Below are positions 1-9,280 of a stretch of 64,000 nucleotides of DNA, in pieces. The number at the start of each line of letters is the position of its first letter. The stretch's first letter is position 1. The position numbers and the translations under genes are program-made. Location: assembly GCA_016709145.1 (NCBI GenBank), contig JADJEK010000004.1:248001-312000 (forward strand), in the 5' to 3' direction. Under the pieces are notes generated by a model. It did no database searches. It was given only the letters and a program-made list of their open reading frames with translations, and was not told the origin of the DNA. Source of the stretch: Planctomycetota bacterium. GTDB taxonomy: Bacteria > Planctomycetota > B15-G4 > JADJEK01.

Positions 1-20
1 CACCGAGAGAGGACGCGGAC

Positions 21-713
21 GTGATTGAGTTCTTCCGCTTCCCGCACACACCTCATCTCGCCTGGCTTGGTGGGCGCCAGCCACGCGATGACAAAGTTCT
101 TTCCACCGCGGACGTGCAAGAACTTCTCCGTGGCGAGGTCGTCATCGAGGAAAAGGTTGACGGAGCCAACGTCGGCTTCTCGCTCGACGCGCGTGGCAAC
201 GTTCGCGCGCAGAACCGGGGCTCCTACCTCGAGCCCAATGCCTGCCATCCGCAGTTCAAACCCTTGTTTCGATGGCTAGAGCCTCGGGCAAGTGCACTCC
301 GAGAGGCGCTGCGGCCCGGTTTGATGCTGTTCGGGGAGTGGTGCTGGGCCGTCCACAGCGTTCGCTACCTATCCTTGCCTGATTGGTTCCTGGCGTTCGA
401 TGTGCTTGATCGCATGCGCAACGAGTTCTGGAGCACCGAGCGCCGCGATGCTCTCGCCTTTGACCTTGGACTGGCAACGACACCGCAGCTGACCCGCGGC
501 CACTATGACGTTCCGGGTTTGATTAGCTTGCTCGGCCAATCCCGACTAGGGACCGAGCCGATGGAGGGCCTCTACGTTCGGCACGACGAGGCGGGTCGAC
601 TGATCGCGCGCGCAAAGTTGGTGCGTGCAGAATTCACCCAGGCGATCGAGAAGCACTGGACGCGCCGTCGACTCGAGATGAACCAGCGCGCAGATGGTGC
701 CTCATGGCACTGA
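21..713 (+). CDS. RNA ligase family protein (Rnl2/T4-Rnl2-like nucleotidyltransferase)
   Basis: ATP-dependent RNA ligase that would seal nicked or cleaved RNA through a lysyl-AMP intermediate. The 230-residue protein is essentially one nucleotidyltransferase domain. Motif I is EEKVDGAN at 43-50 with Lys45 as the likely nucleophile, followed by QNRG (64-67), FGEWCW (104-109), FLAFDVLD (123-130), motif IV EGLYVR (182-187) and motif V ARAKLVR (196-202). No kinase or phosphatase end-healing domain is attached, so it would need ready-made ends. The GTG start at 21 has a purine-rich GAGAGGA upstream; the frame stays open to the window edge, so an earlier start is possible. It is followed by a DarG-like macrodomain gene and a giant helicase on the same strand, a context suggesting RNA repair in a conflict system (inference). 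Family call is firm; the substrate is unknown. Confidence 0.88.
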   Translation: MIEFFRFPHTPHLAWLGGRQPRDDKVLSTADVQELLRGEVVIEEKVDGANVGFSLDARGNVRAQNRGSYLEPNACHPQFKPLFRWLEPRASALREALRPGLMLFGEWCWAVHSVRYLSLPDWFLAFDVLDRMRNEFWSTERRDALAFDLGLATTPQLTRGHYDVPGLISLLGQSRLGTEPMEGLYVRHDEAGRLIARAKLVRAEFTQAIEKHWTRRRLEMNQRADGASWH

Positions 714-723
714 GCCCAATCGC
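704..723 (+). repeat. 20-nt near-duplicate of the helicase gene start
   Basis: Bases 704-723 match 2100-2119 at 18 of 20 positions. The second copy is the start of the helicase gene (MALNPIA); the first would read MALSPIA but has no recognisable protein after it. The first copy overlaps the RNA ligase stop (TGA at 711-713). It may be a remnant of an older arrangement in which the ligase overlapped the helicase start, or a target duplication around darG. Chance cannot be excluded. Confidence 0.5.
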
Positions 724-983
724 CAGCAGGACTCGAAGACGTGGACTGGGGGAGGCTTGCAGGCCCACGATTTCAAGTGATCCGATGACGACCCAGGCAA
801 GGTCGAGCGAGACCAAGCTCGCAGCCCTCGTTCACGTGACAGGGCGAGCCTTGACAACCGGTACCTACCGATCGACGCCGTTTCCGGAATCGTCGTCCGT
901 TGACGCAAGGCCAAGGTAAGGGGCGCATTGCAAAGTCGATCGCTAGGCCTCAAGCTGAATGTCCAGCCCAACTGGTACTTCCG
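724..983. other. Gap between RNA ligase and darG, no supported gene
   Basis: Open frames run through this stretch but none resembles a known protein. A TTGACA hexamer at 851-856 could be a -35 element on the plus strand, but I see no good -10 at the usual spacing. A DarT toxin, which normally accompanies darG, is not here in any frame. Confidence 0.4.
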
Positions 984-2066
984 ATGATCCGGTACACCCA
1001 AGGGAACCTGCTCGAAGCCAACGCGGAGGCCGTCGTGAACACGGTCAACGAGGTCGGCGTCATGGGGAAGGGCATTGCGCTGTTGATCCGTGAGTCATTC
1101 CCGGACAGCGCTCGCGCCTACATGGATGCCAGCAAGCGTGGCGAAGTCCGCGTCGGGAAAATGCTCGTGACGCCGGCGAGCGACTTGCTCGGACCGCGAT
1201 GGATCATCCACTTCCCGACGAAGAAGCACTGGCGTCATCCATCCAAGATGGAGTGGGTGCGTGAGGGTCTTCGCGACTTGGTTCGAGTCGTGCACGAGAA
1301 GGGCCTGCGCTCGATCGCTTTGCCACCTCTTGGATGCGGAAGTGGCGGGCTCGAGTGGAACCAAGTGCGGCGAGAGATCGAGATCGCCTTGGGTGACCTC
1401 AAGGACGTCGACGTCGTCGTGTACGAACCGACGGGTCGTTATCAGAACGCGCCAAAGCGTGAAGGTGTCGAAGAACTCACGCCCGCGCGCGCCTTGATCG
1501 CGGAGCTCGTTCGCCGGTATGGCGTCCTCGGGCTCGAGTGCAGTCACCTTGAAGTGCAAAAGCTGGCTTGGTTCGCCCAGCGGGTCATCGCGACCGTCGG
1601 CCTGCCGGATCCACTCAAGCTCAGTTTCTCGGCGAATCGGTACGGGCCGTATTCCGATCAATTGCGACACCTGCTCAACGCACTCGACGGCAGTTACCTC
1701 CACTGCGAAAAGCGATTGGCGGATGCGGGACCTCTCGAGCCGCTCTGGTTCGAGTCGAACAAGCGCAAAGTCGTTGCTCAGTACCTTCAATCCGACGAAG
1801 CCAAGCCCTACCAAGAAGCACTCGATCGGACGTCGGTGTTGATCGACGGATTCGAGTCGCCGCTCGGAATGGAACTCCTCGCCACGGTGGACTGGCTTCT
1901 GAGCAAGCGAGGATGCCAGCCCAACGTGGAAGCCCTCGCGAAGGGCATTGAGGAGTGGCCCGGCGGTCGAACCGCAGCACAACGAAAGCAGAAGATCTTC
2001 GATCAACGTCTACTCGACCTGGCTCTTCAGCGCTTGACCGCCCATGGGGACTTGTACGCGGGTTAA
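984..2066 (+). CDS. darG: DarG-like macrodomain DNA ADP-ribosylglycohydrolase (antitoxin family)
   Basis: DarG proteins remove ADP-ribose placed on thymidine in DNA by the toxin DarT and also bind the toxin. The 360-residue product has a macro domain at about 1-155, with NTVNEVGVMGKGIA at 19-32, FPTKKHW at 78-84 and PPLGCGSGGL at 114-123. Lys80 sits where the catalytic lysine is reported in Thermus DarG. The second half (about 165-360) matches the DarG C-terminal, SocA/DUF4065-like region, including KLAWFAQR and RYGPYSDQLRHLLNAL. I start it at the ATG at 984 because the conserved MIRYTQGNLLEA begins there; the frame extends in-phase to 900. No DarT is encoded in the window, so it is an orphan antitoxin, has an unseen partner, or counters ADP-ribosylation by another enzyme. 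It lies between an RNA ligase and a defence-type helicase. Confidence 0.87.
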   Translation: MIRYTQGNLLEANAEAVVNTVNEVGVMGKGIALLIRESFPDSARAYMDASKRGEVRVGKMLVTPASDLLGPRWIIHFPTKKHWRHPSKMEWVREGLRDLVRVVHEKGLRSIALPPLGCGSGGLEWNQVRREIEIALGDLKDVDVVVYEPTGRYQNAPKREGVEELTPARALIAELVRRYGVLGLECSHLEVQKLAWFAQRVIATVGLPDPLKLSFSANRYGPYSDQLRHLLNALDGSYLHCEKRLADAGPLEPLWFESNKRKVVAQYLQSDEAKPYQEALDRTSVLIDGFESPLGMELLATVDWLLSKRGCQPNVEALAKGIEEWPGGRTAAQRKQKIFDQRLLDLALQRLTAHGDLYAG

Positions 2067-2099
2067 GGTCCGGCAACGCGATTCGGAGCTCTTGAGTCC

Positions 2100-5000
2100 A
2101 TGGCACTGAACCCGATCGCGTTCACCGAGAAGGTGGTACGCAGCTTCTTGCGCTACCAGCTCACGGCGTACCCGTTCGCGGACGAGCGGCTGCTCGCGCA
2201 GATGCGGAAACTGCTCTCCCTCGATCAGACGCGCAATTCACCGCTTCTCAAGGGACCGTACGTCAGCCTGTCGCGTCCCTTCCGTAAGGGCGCGAGCGTC
2301 GACGCTCTCGTGGGCGACGGCGTGTTCCATCCTCACATGCGCCAGCGCATCCCGACCGCGATCACGAACGTCTACGGCCACCAAGAAGATGCGATCCGCG
2401 CGATTCACTCTGGGAGAACGACGCTCGTCTCTACGGGAACGGGCTCGGGCAAGTCTGAGTGCTTTCTCTACCCCATCGTGAGCAAGTGCCTCGCGCTTCG
2501 CGACGCGGATGCGCCGGCTGGGATCAGCGCGGTGATCGTCTACCCGATGAATGCGCTGGCCGAAGACCAGCTTCAGCGCTTGCGTTCGTTGCTCGCAGGA
2601 ACGCGCATTCCGTTCGGCATGTACGTCGGTAAGACACCCGAGCTGGACAGCGACGTCGCCGGCATTCGACTTCCCGTCGGTGCCTCGCGCGCCGACTACG
2701 AGGCCGCCGTCGAGAAAGTGCGGCAAGAGAAGCGCAGCGAAACGGTCTACCCGCCGGAGGAAGTCTGCTCGCGCGAGATCATGCGGACGCGTGGAAAGCA
2801 GCCGCGCATCCTGCTCACGAACGTCAAGCAGCTCGAGTTGCTGCTGACACGCCAGCGCGACGTCGAGCTGTTCGCCGACGCGCGTCTCGACTTCCTCGTG
2901 TTCGACGAGGCGCATACGTTCACCGGCGCGCAGGGCGCCGAGACCGCGTGCTTGATCCGCCGCTTGCGAAGTTTCTGCGGACGCGGCGCGCAAGACACCG
3001 TCTGCATCGCCACATCGGCGACGATCGCAGATCCGCGACATCCCCATGCTGCTCGGGACTTCGCGTCACGGTTCTTCGGCGTTCCCGCGGATTCCGTGAC
3101 GACGGTCGGCGAGGCGTACGAACCGCAAGTCTGGGCCAGCGCCCGAACGCTGTGTGCCCTACCCAAGAAGGACCCGGCCGACCTGCTGAACGACTGCGTG
3201 CGCGCGGTTGACACGAGCGACAACACGGGAGCGGCCGTGCGGACGGCATACCGCGACCTTTGCGGTGAGACCCTGCCGCACGGAGATTGGACCGCGGGAC
3301 TCCACTCATCGCTGTCGAGGCAAGAACTCGCGTTTCAGCTCAGCGAGTTGCTGGTCGCGCCGCGGCGCCTCGACGAACTCGCGGTCGAAGTCTCGAAGTG
3401 CGTGAGTCGAACCGTCACCGAGGCCGAGGTTCTCTGCTGGCTCGCGCTCGGGGCCGCGGCTCGTCACGACGGCCGACCACTTTTGCGCCCGGTCGTCCAC
3501 GGGTTCGTGCGCGGGATCGGCGGCGCCGTCGTGAGCTTTCCCGACGGAGCGGCTGAACCCAAGCTGTGGCTCGCAGCCGAGGACGAGATCGCCCATGGCG
3601 GCGAGCAGCACGCTCACTTTCCCGTGACGACGTGCACGACGTGCGGCCAGCACTACTACGTCGCCTTTCTCGAGGACTTCGAGTTCTCGGGCAAGTTGCC
3701 TGGGCGCGGCCAGGCCGCCGGCGACACGGCGTACTGGCAGCCTCTCGATGAGTCCCGCGGCGGCTGTCGCGTCGTTCTCGTCGATCGCATCGTTGGCGGA
3801 AGCGACGACGACGACATGGAGGAGCACGATCGCACCGCGACACTTCATGTCTGTCGCCATTGCGGTGCAGCGCATCGTGAAGCGGGCTCGCGCTGTCTGC
3901 ACTGCGGTCAAGTCGAGGCTCGGGTCGTGCTCTACGCGGTGCGACAGAAGAAGGACAACCTGGGAGTGCTGACGAGCTGCCTGTCGTGTGGCACTACAGG
4001 TCGACGCATCGGGTCTCGCTACCGCGAACCTGCACGCCCGGTTCGCGCGACGAACGTCGCGGACGTGCACGTGCTCGCGCAGGACATGGTGCAGCATGCC
4101 GAACGCCGGCGCTTGCTCGTGTTCTGTGACAACCGCCAGGACGCGGCATTCCAAGCCGGGTGGATGAAGGACCACTCACGCCGATTCCGCCTGCGCGCGT
4201 TGATGTCCGAAGGGCTTCGCTCGGGACGAAAGTCGATCGGCGATCTTGCGCTCCATATCGATGACGTGCTCGAGCAGGACGAGGCCTTGTCCCGAGCCCT
4301 GCTCCCGGAAGTCTGGCTGCCGTTTCGCAAGGAGGGTGGAGGCGGCCGGCACGAACAGGAGCGGAAGAAGTTCCTGCGCATCCAGGTGCTGCGCGAAGTG
4401 ACTCTGTCGTCGCGCCAAGCGATCGGCCTCGAGCCTTGGGGACGCATGAAGGTCGAGTACGAAGGTCTCGATGTCGCGCTGCCTTGGATACAGACCGAGG
4501 CCCACAAGCTCGGCATGCCACCGGAAGACCTGCGAGACGGCGTGGCGAGCCTTCTCGACTATCTCCGCCGCAAGCGTGTGCTGCACGACCCCGAACACGA
4601 GATCTTCACGAAGTACTGGATGGATGGCGATCTAGAGGTCCAGCAGGGCTACTTGCCGCAGCTTGGCGGTCCATGCGGTACCAAGCTGCGACGTGACCCG
4701 AACGAGAAGCCCGAACTCGTCACGCAGTGGCTCAGCGACCGCGGCGACACGACGATCCGGCAGATTGCAAAGAAGTGGGGTGTGCCTCCAGACGAAGTTG
4801 AGCCCTTCCTCGAAGACTTGTTTGCGCAGCTGACGAAAGCCGGGCTCTTCAAGCCCGTGCGACTCAAGGGCTCGAAGCGCAACCCGCTGCCCAATGTCAG
4901 CGGCGTGTTCCAGGTCGATGCCGATCGCCTCCGCCTGTTGGGAAACCACGGGGTCTGGCGTTGCAAGAGCTGTCGCCGGCGCACGACACGACGCACGCCT

Positions 5001-8000
5001 CGGCAGAAGTGCCCCGCGTGGCGCTGCGACGGCGACCTCGAGTTTGTGCGCGAGGATCGCGACAACTACGATTTGGCGGTTCTCGACGAGGGCTACGCGA
5101 TGCTCCGACCTGAGGAGCACACGGCGATGGTCCCGCACGACGAACGCGAGCGGCTGGAGAACCTGTTCAAAGGCGAATCGGACGCAGTGAACTCCTTTGT
5201 CTGCACGCCCACTCTTGAGCTGGGTGTGGACATCGGGCAACTCGATTCCGTGCTAATGCGAAACGTTCCGCCGCTACCCGCCAACTACTGGCAGCGTGCC
5301 GGGCGGGCTGGCCGACGGCATCGCATGGCAGTGAACCTGACGTACTGCCGCCCGGTGTCGCACGATCGCGCGTACTTCGCGGACCCGCTGAAGCTGCTCG
5401 CCGGGCGCGTCGATCCGCCTGCGTTCAACTTGCGAAACGAACTGATGGTCGCCAAGCACGTGCATGCGTCGGTGATCACACGACTCCATCAATACGTTCG
5501 CGAGGCTCGCCGCCCCGCATCCGAACGGGCCTCGATCGAGGACACGCTGAAGGCATGCCTCCCCAATCAGGTGTCGGTCTACCTGTTCGATGGCGGCACG
5601 ATCCGCAGCCAGCCATTCGACTTCACGCCGCTGCGAGAACTCGTCACGCGGAACCTCGAAGATCTTGTCAGTTACGTAGTTTGCGTGTTCACGCAGGGCT
5701 GGCCCGCCGATGCGGCGAGCGTCGTCCAGCCGGATGTCTTGCGTGAAACCGTCTCACTCATGGTGGGCCGGCTCGAAGATGTCGTCGCACGACTTAGCGG
5801 GCGGCTGAAGTGGGCGCTGGCGCAGATCACGCGACTAAATCGCTTGCGTGAGCAACACGGAACGTTGGAGCCAGAAGATGAAGCGCTGTTCCGGCGGTGC
5901 GATGGGCTGCTGAAGCGTCTGAAAGGAACCGCGCGCCGATCGCGCCGCGAGGCCGAGGGCTACGACGACGTCAACACGTTCGGCGTCCTCGCCGCGGAAG
6001 GGTTCCTGCCTGGTTACGGACTCGAGGTCGGCTCGGTGCTCGGCACGGCCGAGATTCCGTTCTGGCGAATGGGAGCGATGGAGTTCGCCTTGCCGCGGCC
6101 GCCGAGCGTCGCGCTCCGCGAGTACGTACCGGGAAACCTCATCTACGCGAATGGCAACCGTTTCGTAGCGCGGCGTTTTCATCGCGACGTGGACGAGCAT
6201 CGCATCGAGATCCCGAACTTCGAGGTTTCGACGGAACGCCAAGCAGTGAAGCTGACGACTGCGGGATCGACGACGTCGTCGCTCGGATCCACGGCGCTCC
6301 CCGCGATCGCGGTCTGCGACGTGGACCTCGTCCACCAGTCCCACATCTCCGACGAAGAAGAGCTTCGCTTTCAGATGGGGGTGGCCACCTACGGGATGGA
6401 GCGTGAGCAACACGAAGGCGGAGTCGCGTATGCCTGGGGACCGCAGGCCATGCATCACCGCCACGGCGTACGCCTGCGCCTCGTGAACGTCGGCGCGAGC
6501 GCCGCGATTGAGCGCCTCACGCGCCCCGATCGCTTCGGCTACCCGGTATGCACCGTTTGCGGCCAGAGCGTGTCGCCTCTTTCCACGGACGAGCAGCGGC
6601 GCAAGTTCGCCGAAGGGCACCTCGAGCGCTGCGGGCGCAAGGTGACGCCGGTCGGGTTCTACGCGGATGTCGTAGCCGACGTACTTTCGTTGCCAGCGTG
6701 CCCAAATCACGCCACGGCGTTCAGCGTGCTCGAAGCGATCCGTTTCGCGGCGACCCACGTGCTCGACATGCACATGGAAGATCTCCAGGTCCTCGTCATC
6801 GGTCACGTCGATCGGGACGACGTGGATGCCCTCCTGTGGGACCCCATGCCTGGCGGTTCTGGCCTGCTGGATCAATTGTGTGAGCGGTTCACGGAGATTG
6901 TCGCCGCGGCACGCGAGGTCGTGGAGAAGTGCCCGTCGGCGTGTACAGGTTCGTGCATCGACTGCCTGCAGACGTTTCGGAACGGCTTCTATCACAAGCA
7001 TCTCGATCGCAAGGTCGCGCTGCAGTGTCTCGATGCGTGGGGTCGGACCGCTCGGGCAGACCACGAGATCCCGAAGCGACAGCCTACGGTTCCGTCCCGC
7101 GATGCTGGGCAACCCGTCAATGAGAGCGAGAGGCGCTTGCGACACCTGCTCGCAGCAGCCGGTTTCGAGGACGGCCTCCGCAATGAGCAGGTTCGGCTGG
7201 ACCGCTCGATCGGCACGACGACCCCCGACGTGATTTACCGCAATGAGGATCACGGCCCCGACGAGGGAATCTGCGTCTACCTCGACGGCTTGAGCGGTCA
7301 TCTGCACGGCAATGCCCAGACGCGCGAGCAAGATCAGCGAATCCGATCGTGGCTCCGGAATCACGGATGGGAGGTCATCGAGATCTCTGCCGTCGAGCTC
7401 GATGATCCGGACGCAATGACGCGGCACTTCCGCAAGCTCGCCGGGTATCTCGGGCGGTCATCGCTGAAGGCCTCGTTGGCTGCGGATCGCACGTGGTACG
7501 AACGGGCCAGGTCGGGTTCACCTTCGCACAGGGCGTCGAGTATCCGGATCGAGAGCCCGAGTGAACCCGATCGATACCGGACTTGCGTGCCGCTCGTTCC
7601 GCTAAAGGCGGCGGCCGGCGGCTTCGGCGATCCGCAATTCATCGAGGATGGACAGTGGGACTGGGTTGCCATCGACTCGCGTCGATCGTTGCGACCAGGG
7701 ATGTTCGTCGCACAGGTGATCGGCCGGTCGATGGAGCCGTTGATCCCCGACGGGTCGCACTGCTTGTTCCAGGCGCCCGTCACGGGCTCGCGACAGGGTC
7801 GCGTCGTGCTCGTGGCGCTGCGCGACGATCGAGATCCAGAGACCGACGAACGATTCACCGTGAAGCGCTACGAAAGCTCGAAAGCCGTCGACGACGACGG
7901 CGTCTGGCGACACGTGACGGTCACCCTGAAGCCACAGAACCATGAGTTCAAGGCGATTGAGTTGACCTGCCACGACGAGGGCAGCGTTCGCGTGGTGGCT

Positions 8001-8039
8001 GAGTTCTTGGAGGTCGTCGATGCTCCGACTGGGCGCTGA
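2100..8039 (+). CDS. Giant SF2 helicase - MZB/DUF1998 - Vsr-like nuclease - S24 peptidase fusion
   Basis: A 1979-residue helicase of the defence-island type that also includes Druantia DruE. Motif I TGTGSGKSE has Lys118, motif II is DEAH at 269-272, motif III is ATSATI at 304-309, and the C-terminal helicase half has TPTLELGVDIG near 1036-1046 and QRAGRAGRR at 1065-1073. Paired-cysteine zinc motifs occur near 512-515, 585-602 and 955. The MZB/DUF1998 region ends with Cys1611, Cys1615, Cys1619 and Cys1622. Residues about 1674-1770 look like a Vsr/MTES_1575-type restriction-fold domain (TPDVIY, then VYLDG). The last 150 residues form an S24 LexA-like peptidase domain: GRSMEPLIPDGS with Ser1877 and FTVKRYE with Lys1922. 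I see no helix-turn-helix. It starts at ATG 2100, 33 nt after darG, probably co-transcribed. It likely senses or processes foreign nucleic acid; the S24 part may allow damage-triggered self-cleavage (inference). Confidence 0.85.
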   Translation: MALNPIAFTEKVVRSFLRYQLTAYPFADERLLAQMRKLLSLDQTRNSPLLKGPYVSLSRPFRKGASVDALVGDGVFHPHMRQRIPTAITNVYGHQEDAIRAIHSGRTTLVSTGTGSGKSECFLYPIVSKCLALRDADAPAGISAVIVYPMNALAEDQLQRLRSLLAGTRIPFGMYVGKTPELDSDVAGIRLPVGASRADYEAAVEKVRQEKRSETVYPPEEVCSREIMRTRGKQPRILLTNVKQLELLLTRQRDVELFADARLDFLVFDEAHTFTGAQGAETACLIRRLRSFCGRGAQDTVCIATSATIADPRHPHAARDFASRFFGVPADSVTTVGEAYEPQVWASARTLCALPKKDPADLLNDCVRAVDTSDNTGAAVRTAYRDLCGETLPHGDWTAGLHSSLSRQELAFQLSELLVAPRRLDELAVEVSKCVSRTVTEAEVLCWLALGAAARHDGRPLLRPVVHGFVRGIGGAVVSFPDGAAEPKLWLAAEDEIAHGGEQHAHFPVTTCTTCGQHYYVAFLEDFEFSGKLPGRGQAAGDTAYWQPLDESRGGCRVVLVDRIVGGSDDDDMEEHDRTATLHVCRHCGAAHREAGSRCLHCGQVEARVVLYAVRQKKDNLGVLTSCLSCGTTGRRIGSRYREPARPVRATNVADVHVLAQDMVQHAERRRLLVFCDNRQDAAFQAGWMKDHSRRFRLRALMSEGLRSGRKSIGDLALHIDDVLEQDEALSRALLPEVWLPFRKEGGGGRHEQERKKFLRIQVLREVTLSSRQAIGLEPWGRMKVEYEGLDVALPWIQTEAHKLGMPPEDLRDGVASLLDYLRRKRVLHDPEHEIFTKYWMDGDLEVQQGYLPQLGGPCGTKLRRDPNEKPELVTQWLSDRGDTTIRQIAKKWGVPPDEVEPFLEDLFAQLTKAGLFKPVRLKGSKRNPLPNVSGVFQVDADRLRLLGNHGVWRCKSCRRRTTRRTPRQKCPAWRCDGDLEFVREDRDNYDLAVLDEGYAMLRPEEHTAMVPHDERERLENLFKGESDAVNSFVCTPTLELGVDIGQLDSVLMRNVPPLPANYWQRAGRAGRRHRMAVNLTYCRPVSHDRAYFADPLKLLAGRVDPPAFNLRNELMVAKHVHASVITRLHQYVREARRPASERASIEDTLKACLPNQVSVYLFDGGTIRSQPFDFTPLRELVTRNLEDLVSYVVCVFTQGWPADAASVVQPDVLRETVSLMVGRLEDVVARLSGRLKWALAQITRLNRLREQHGTLEPEDEALFRRCDGLLKRLKGTARRSRREAEGYDDVNTFGVLAAEGFLPGYGLEVGSVLGTAEIPFWRMGAMEFALPRPPSVALREYVPGNLIYANGNRFVARRFHRDVDEHRIEIPNFEVSTERQAVKLTTAGSTTSSLGSTALPAIAVCDVDLVHQSHISDEEELRFQMGVATYGMEREQHEGGVAYAWGPQAMHHRHGVRLRLVNVGASAAIERLTRPDRFGYPVCTVCGQSVSPLSTDEQRRKFAEGHLERCGRKVTPVGFYADVVADVLSLPACPNHATAFSVLEAIRFAATHVLDMHMEDLQVLVIGHVDRDDVDALLWDPMPGGSGLLDQLCERFTEIVAAAREVVEKCPSACTGSCIDCLQTFRNGFYHKHLDRKVALQCLDAWGRTARADHEIPKRQPTVPSRDAGQPVNESERRLRHLLAAAGFEDGLRNEQVRLDRSIGTTTPDVIYRNEDHGPDEGICVYLDGLSGHLHGNAQTREQDQRIRSWLRNHGWEVIEISAVELDDPDAMTRHFRKLAGYLGRSSLKASLAADRTWYERARSGSPSHRASSIRIESPSEPDRYRTCVPLVPLKAAAGGFGDPQFIEDGQWDWVAIDSRRSLRPGMFVAQVIGRSMEPLIPDGSHCLFQAPVTGSRQGRVVLVALRDDRDPETDERFTVKRYESSKAVDDDGVWRHVTVTLKPQNHEFKAIELTCHDEGSVRVVAEFLEVVDAPTGR

Positions 8040-8214
8040 GCGGCCCCGAAGTTGCGCCGGGTTGTGAACTCCCGCGTCCGGATCCCAGTACAAGGGTAAA
8101 AGGTGCTTTACGAGCCCGGACTACCGTCGCCCCCGCCCTAAACCCCATCCCCACCAACTCCCCCGGCTCCACTCCCTCGCCCAAGCGCCAATCCCGGGTT
8201 AATCTCCCGGCAAC

Positions 8215-9192
8215 ATGACCCTCACCACTGCCACCCCGACCGCCCCCGCCCTCCAGCTCCCGCCTGCCACGGAGCTCAAGTCCGAGATCCTTCGCCTGAA
8301 GCGGGAGAAGGACGCCGTCCTGCTCGCGCACTACTACCAGGACTCGGAGATCCAGGACCTCGCCGACCACCTCGGCGACTCGCTGCAGTTGGCGCAGGCG
8401 GCGAAGAAGGCCACGCAGAAGGTGATCTGCTTCTGCGGCGTCCACTTCATGGCCGAGACGGCAAAGATCCTGAACCCCGACAAGACGGTCATCGTGCCGG
8501 ACATGAACGCCGGGTGCTCGTTGGCGGATGCTTGCCCGCCCGAACAGCTCGCGGCCTGGAAGGCGAAGCACCCCGAGTACAAGGTCGTCGCGTACATCAA
8601 CTGCTCGGCCGGCGTGAAAGCGCTGTGCGACATCATCTGCACGTCGAGCAACGCGGAGCGCGTGGTGCGCTCGTTCCCCGCGGAGACGCCGATCCTGTTC
8701 GTGCCGGACCGCAACCTCGGCGGCTACCTGATGAAGAAGCTGAACCGCCCGATGAAGCTGTGGCAGGGCACCTGCATCGTCCACGAGACGTTTTCCGAGC
8801 GGAAGATCGTGGACCTGAAGGTCGCGCATCCGGAAGCCGAGTTCATCGCGCACCCCGAATGCGAACCGACCGTGCTGCGGCACGCGGACTTCATCGGGTC
8901 GACGAGCGCGCTGCTCGGCTACGTGGCGAAGAGCCCGAAGCAAGCGTTCATCGTCGGCACCGAGACGGGCATCCTGCACCAGATGAAGAAGGCGGCGCCG
9001 AGCAAGACGTTCATCGCCGGCCCGTTCGAAGGCGAAGAGAAGTGCGCGTGCAACCAGTGCCCGCACATGAAGCTGAACACGCTGGAAAAGCTGTGGCTGT
9101 GCCTGAAGACGCTGAAGCCGACGCTCGAAATGAGCCCGGAACTCATCGAGAAGGCGCGGATCCCGCTGGAGCGGATGCTGGCTCTCGGCTGA
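8215..9192 (+). CDS. nadA: Quinolinate synthase
   Basis: Condenses iminoaspartate with dihydroxyacetone phosphate to quinolinate, the [4Fe-4S]-dependent step of de novo NAD synthesis. The 325-residue length is typical. The three cluster cysteines are in place: Cys101 in NAGCSLADACP, Cys187 in QGTCIVHE and Cys282 in CNQCPHM. LAHYYQDSEIQDLADHLGDS near 37-56 and CTSSNA at 142-147 are family signatures. The gene marks the return to housekeeping sequence after the accessory block; the 175 nt before it hold no clear promoter. It ends ahead of a strong hairpin. nadC lies about 18 kb away on the other strand and nadB is not in the window. Confidence 0.97.
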   Translation: MTLTTATPTAPALQLPPATELKSEILRLKREKDAVLLAHYYQDSEIQDLADHLGDSLQLAQAAKKATQKVICFCGVHFMAETAKILNPDKTVIVPDMNAGCSLADACPPEQLAAWKAKHPEYKVVAYINCSAGVKALCDIICTSSNAERVVRSFPAETPILFVPDRNLGGYLMKKLNRPMKLWQGTCIVHETFSERKIVDLKVAHPEAEFIAHPECEPTVLRHADFIGSTSALLGYVAKSPKQAFIVGTETGILHQMKKAAPSKTFIAGPFEGEEKCACNQCPHMKLNTLEKLWLCLKTLKPTLEMSPELIEKARIPLERMLALG

Positions 9193-9280
9193 GCGGCAGG
9201 GTCGAACGCGGGTCGGGACTTCTGCCGTCCCGAGTCCTGCCGCAACGTCCTGCCGAAGCTCGCCACAACCCCTTACGCGA

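Noticed and set aside
704..919. Small open frame starting MALSPIA
   Set aside because: Apart from its first seven residues, which copy the helicase start, it resembles nothing and overlaps the ligase stop.
8040..8214. Promoter for nadA
   Set aside because: TTGTGA and TACAAG hexamers are present but 21 bp apart, too far for a standard promoter.
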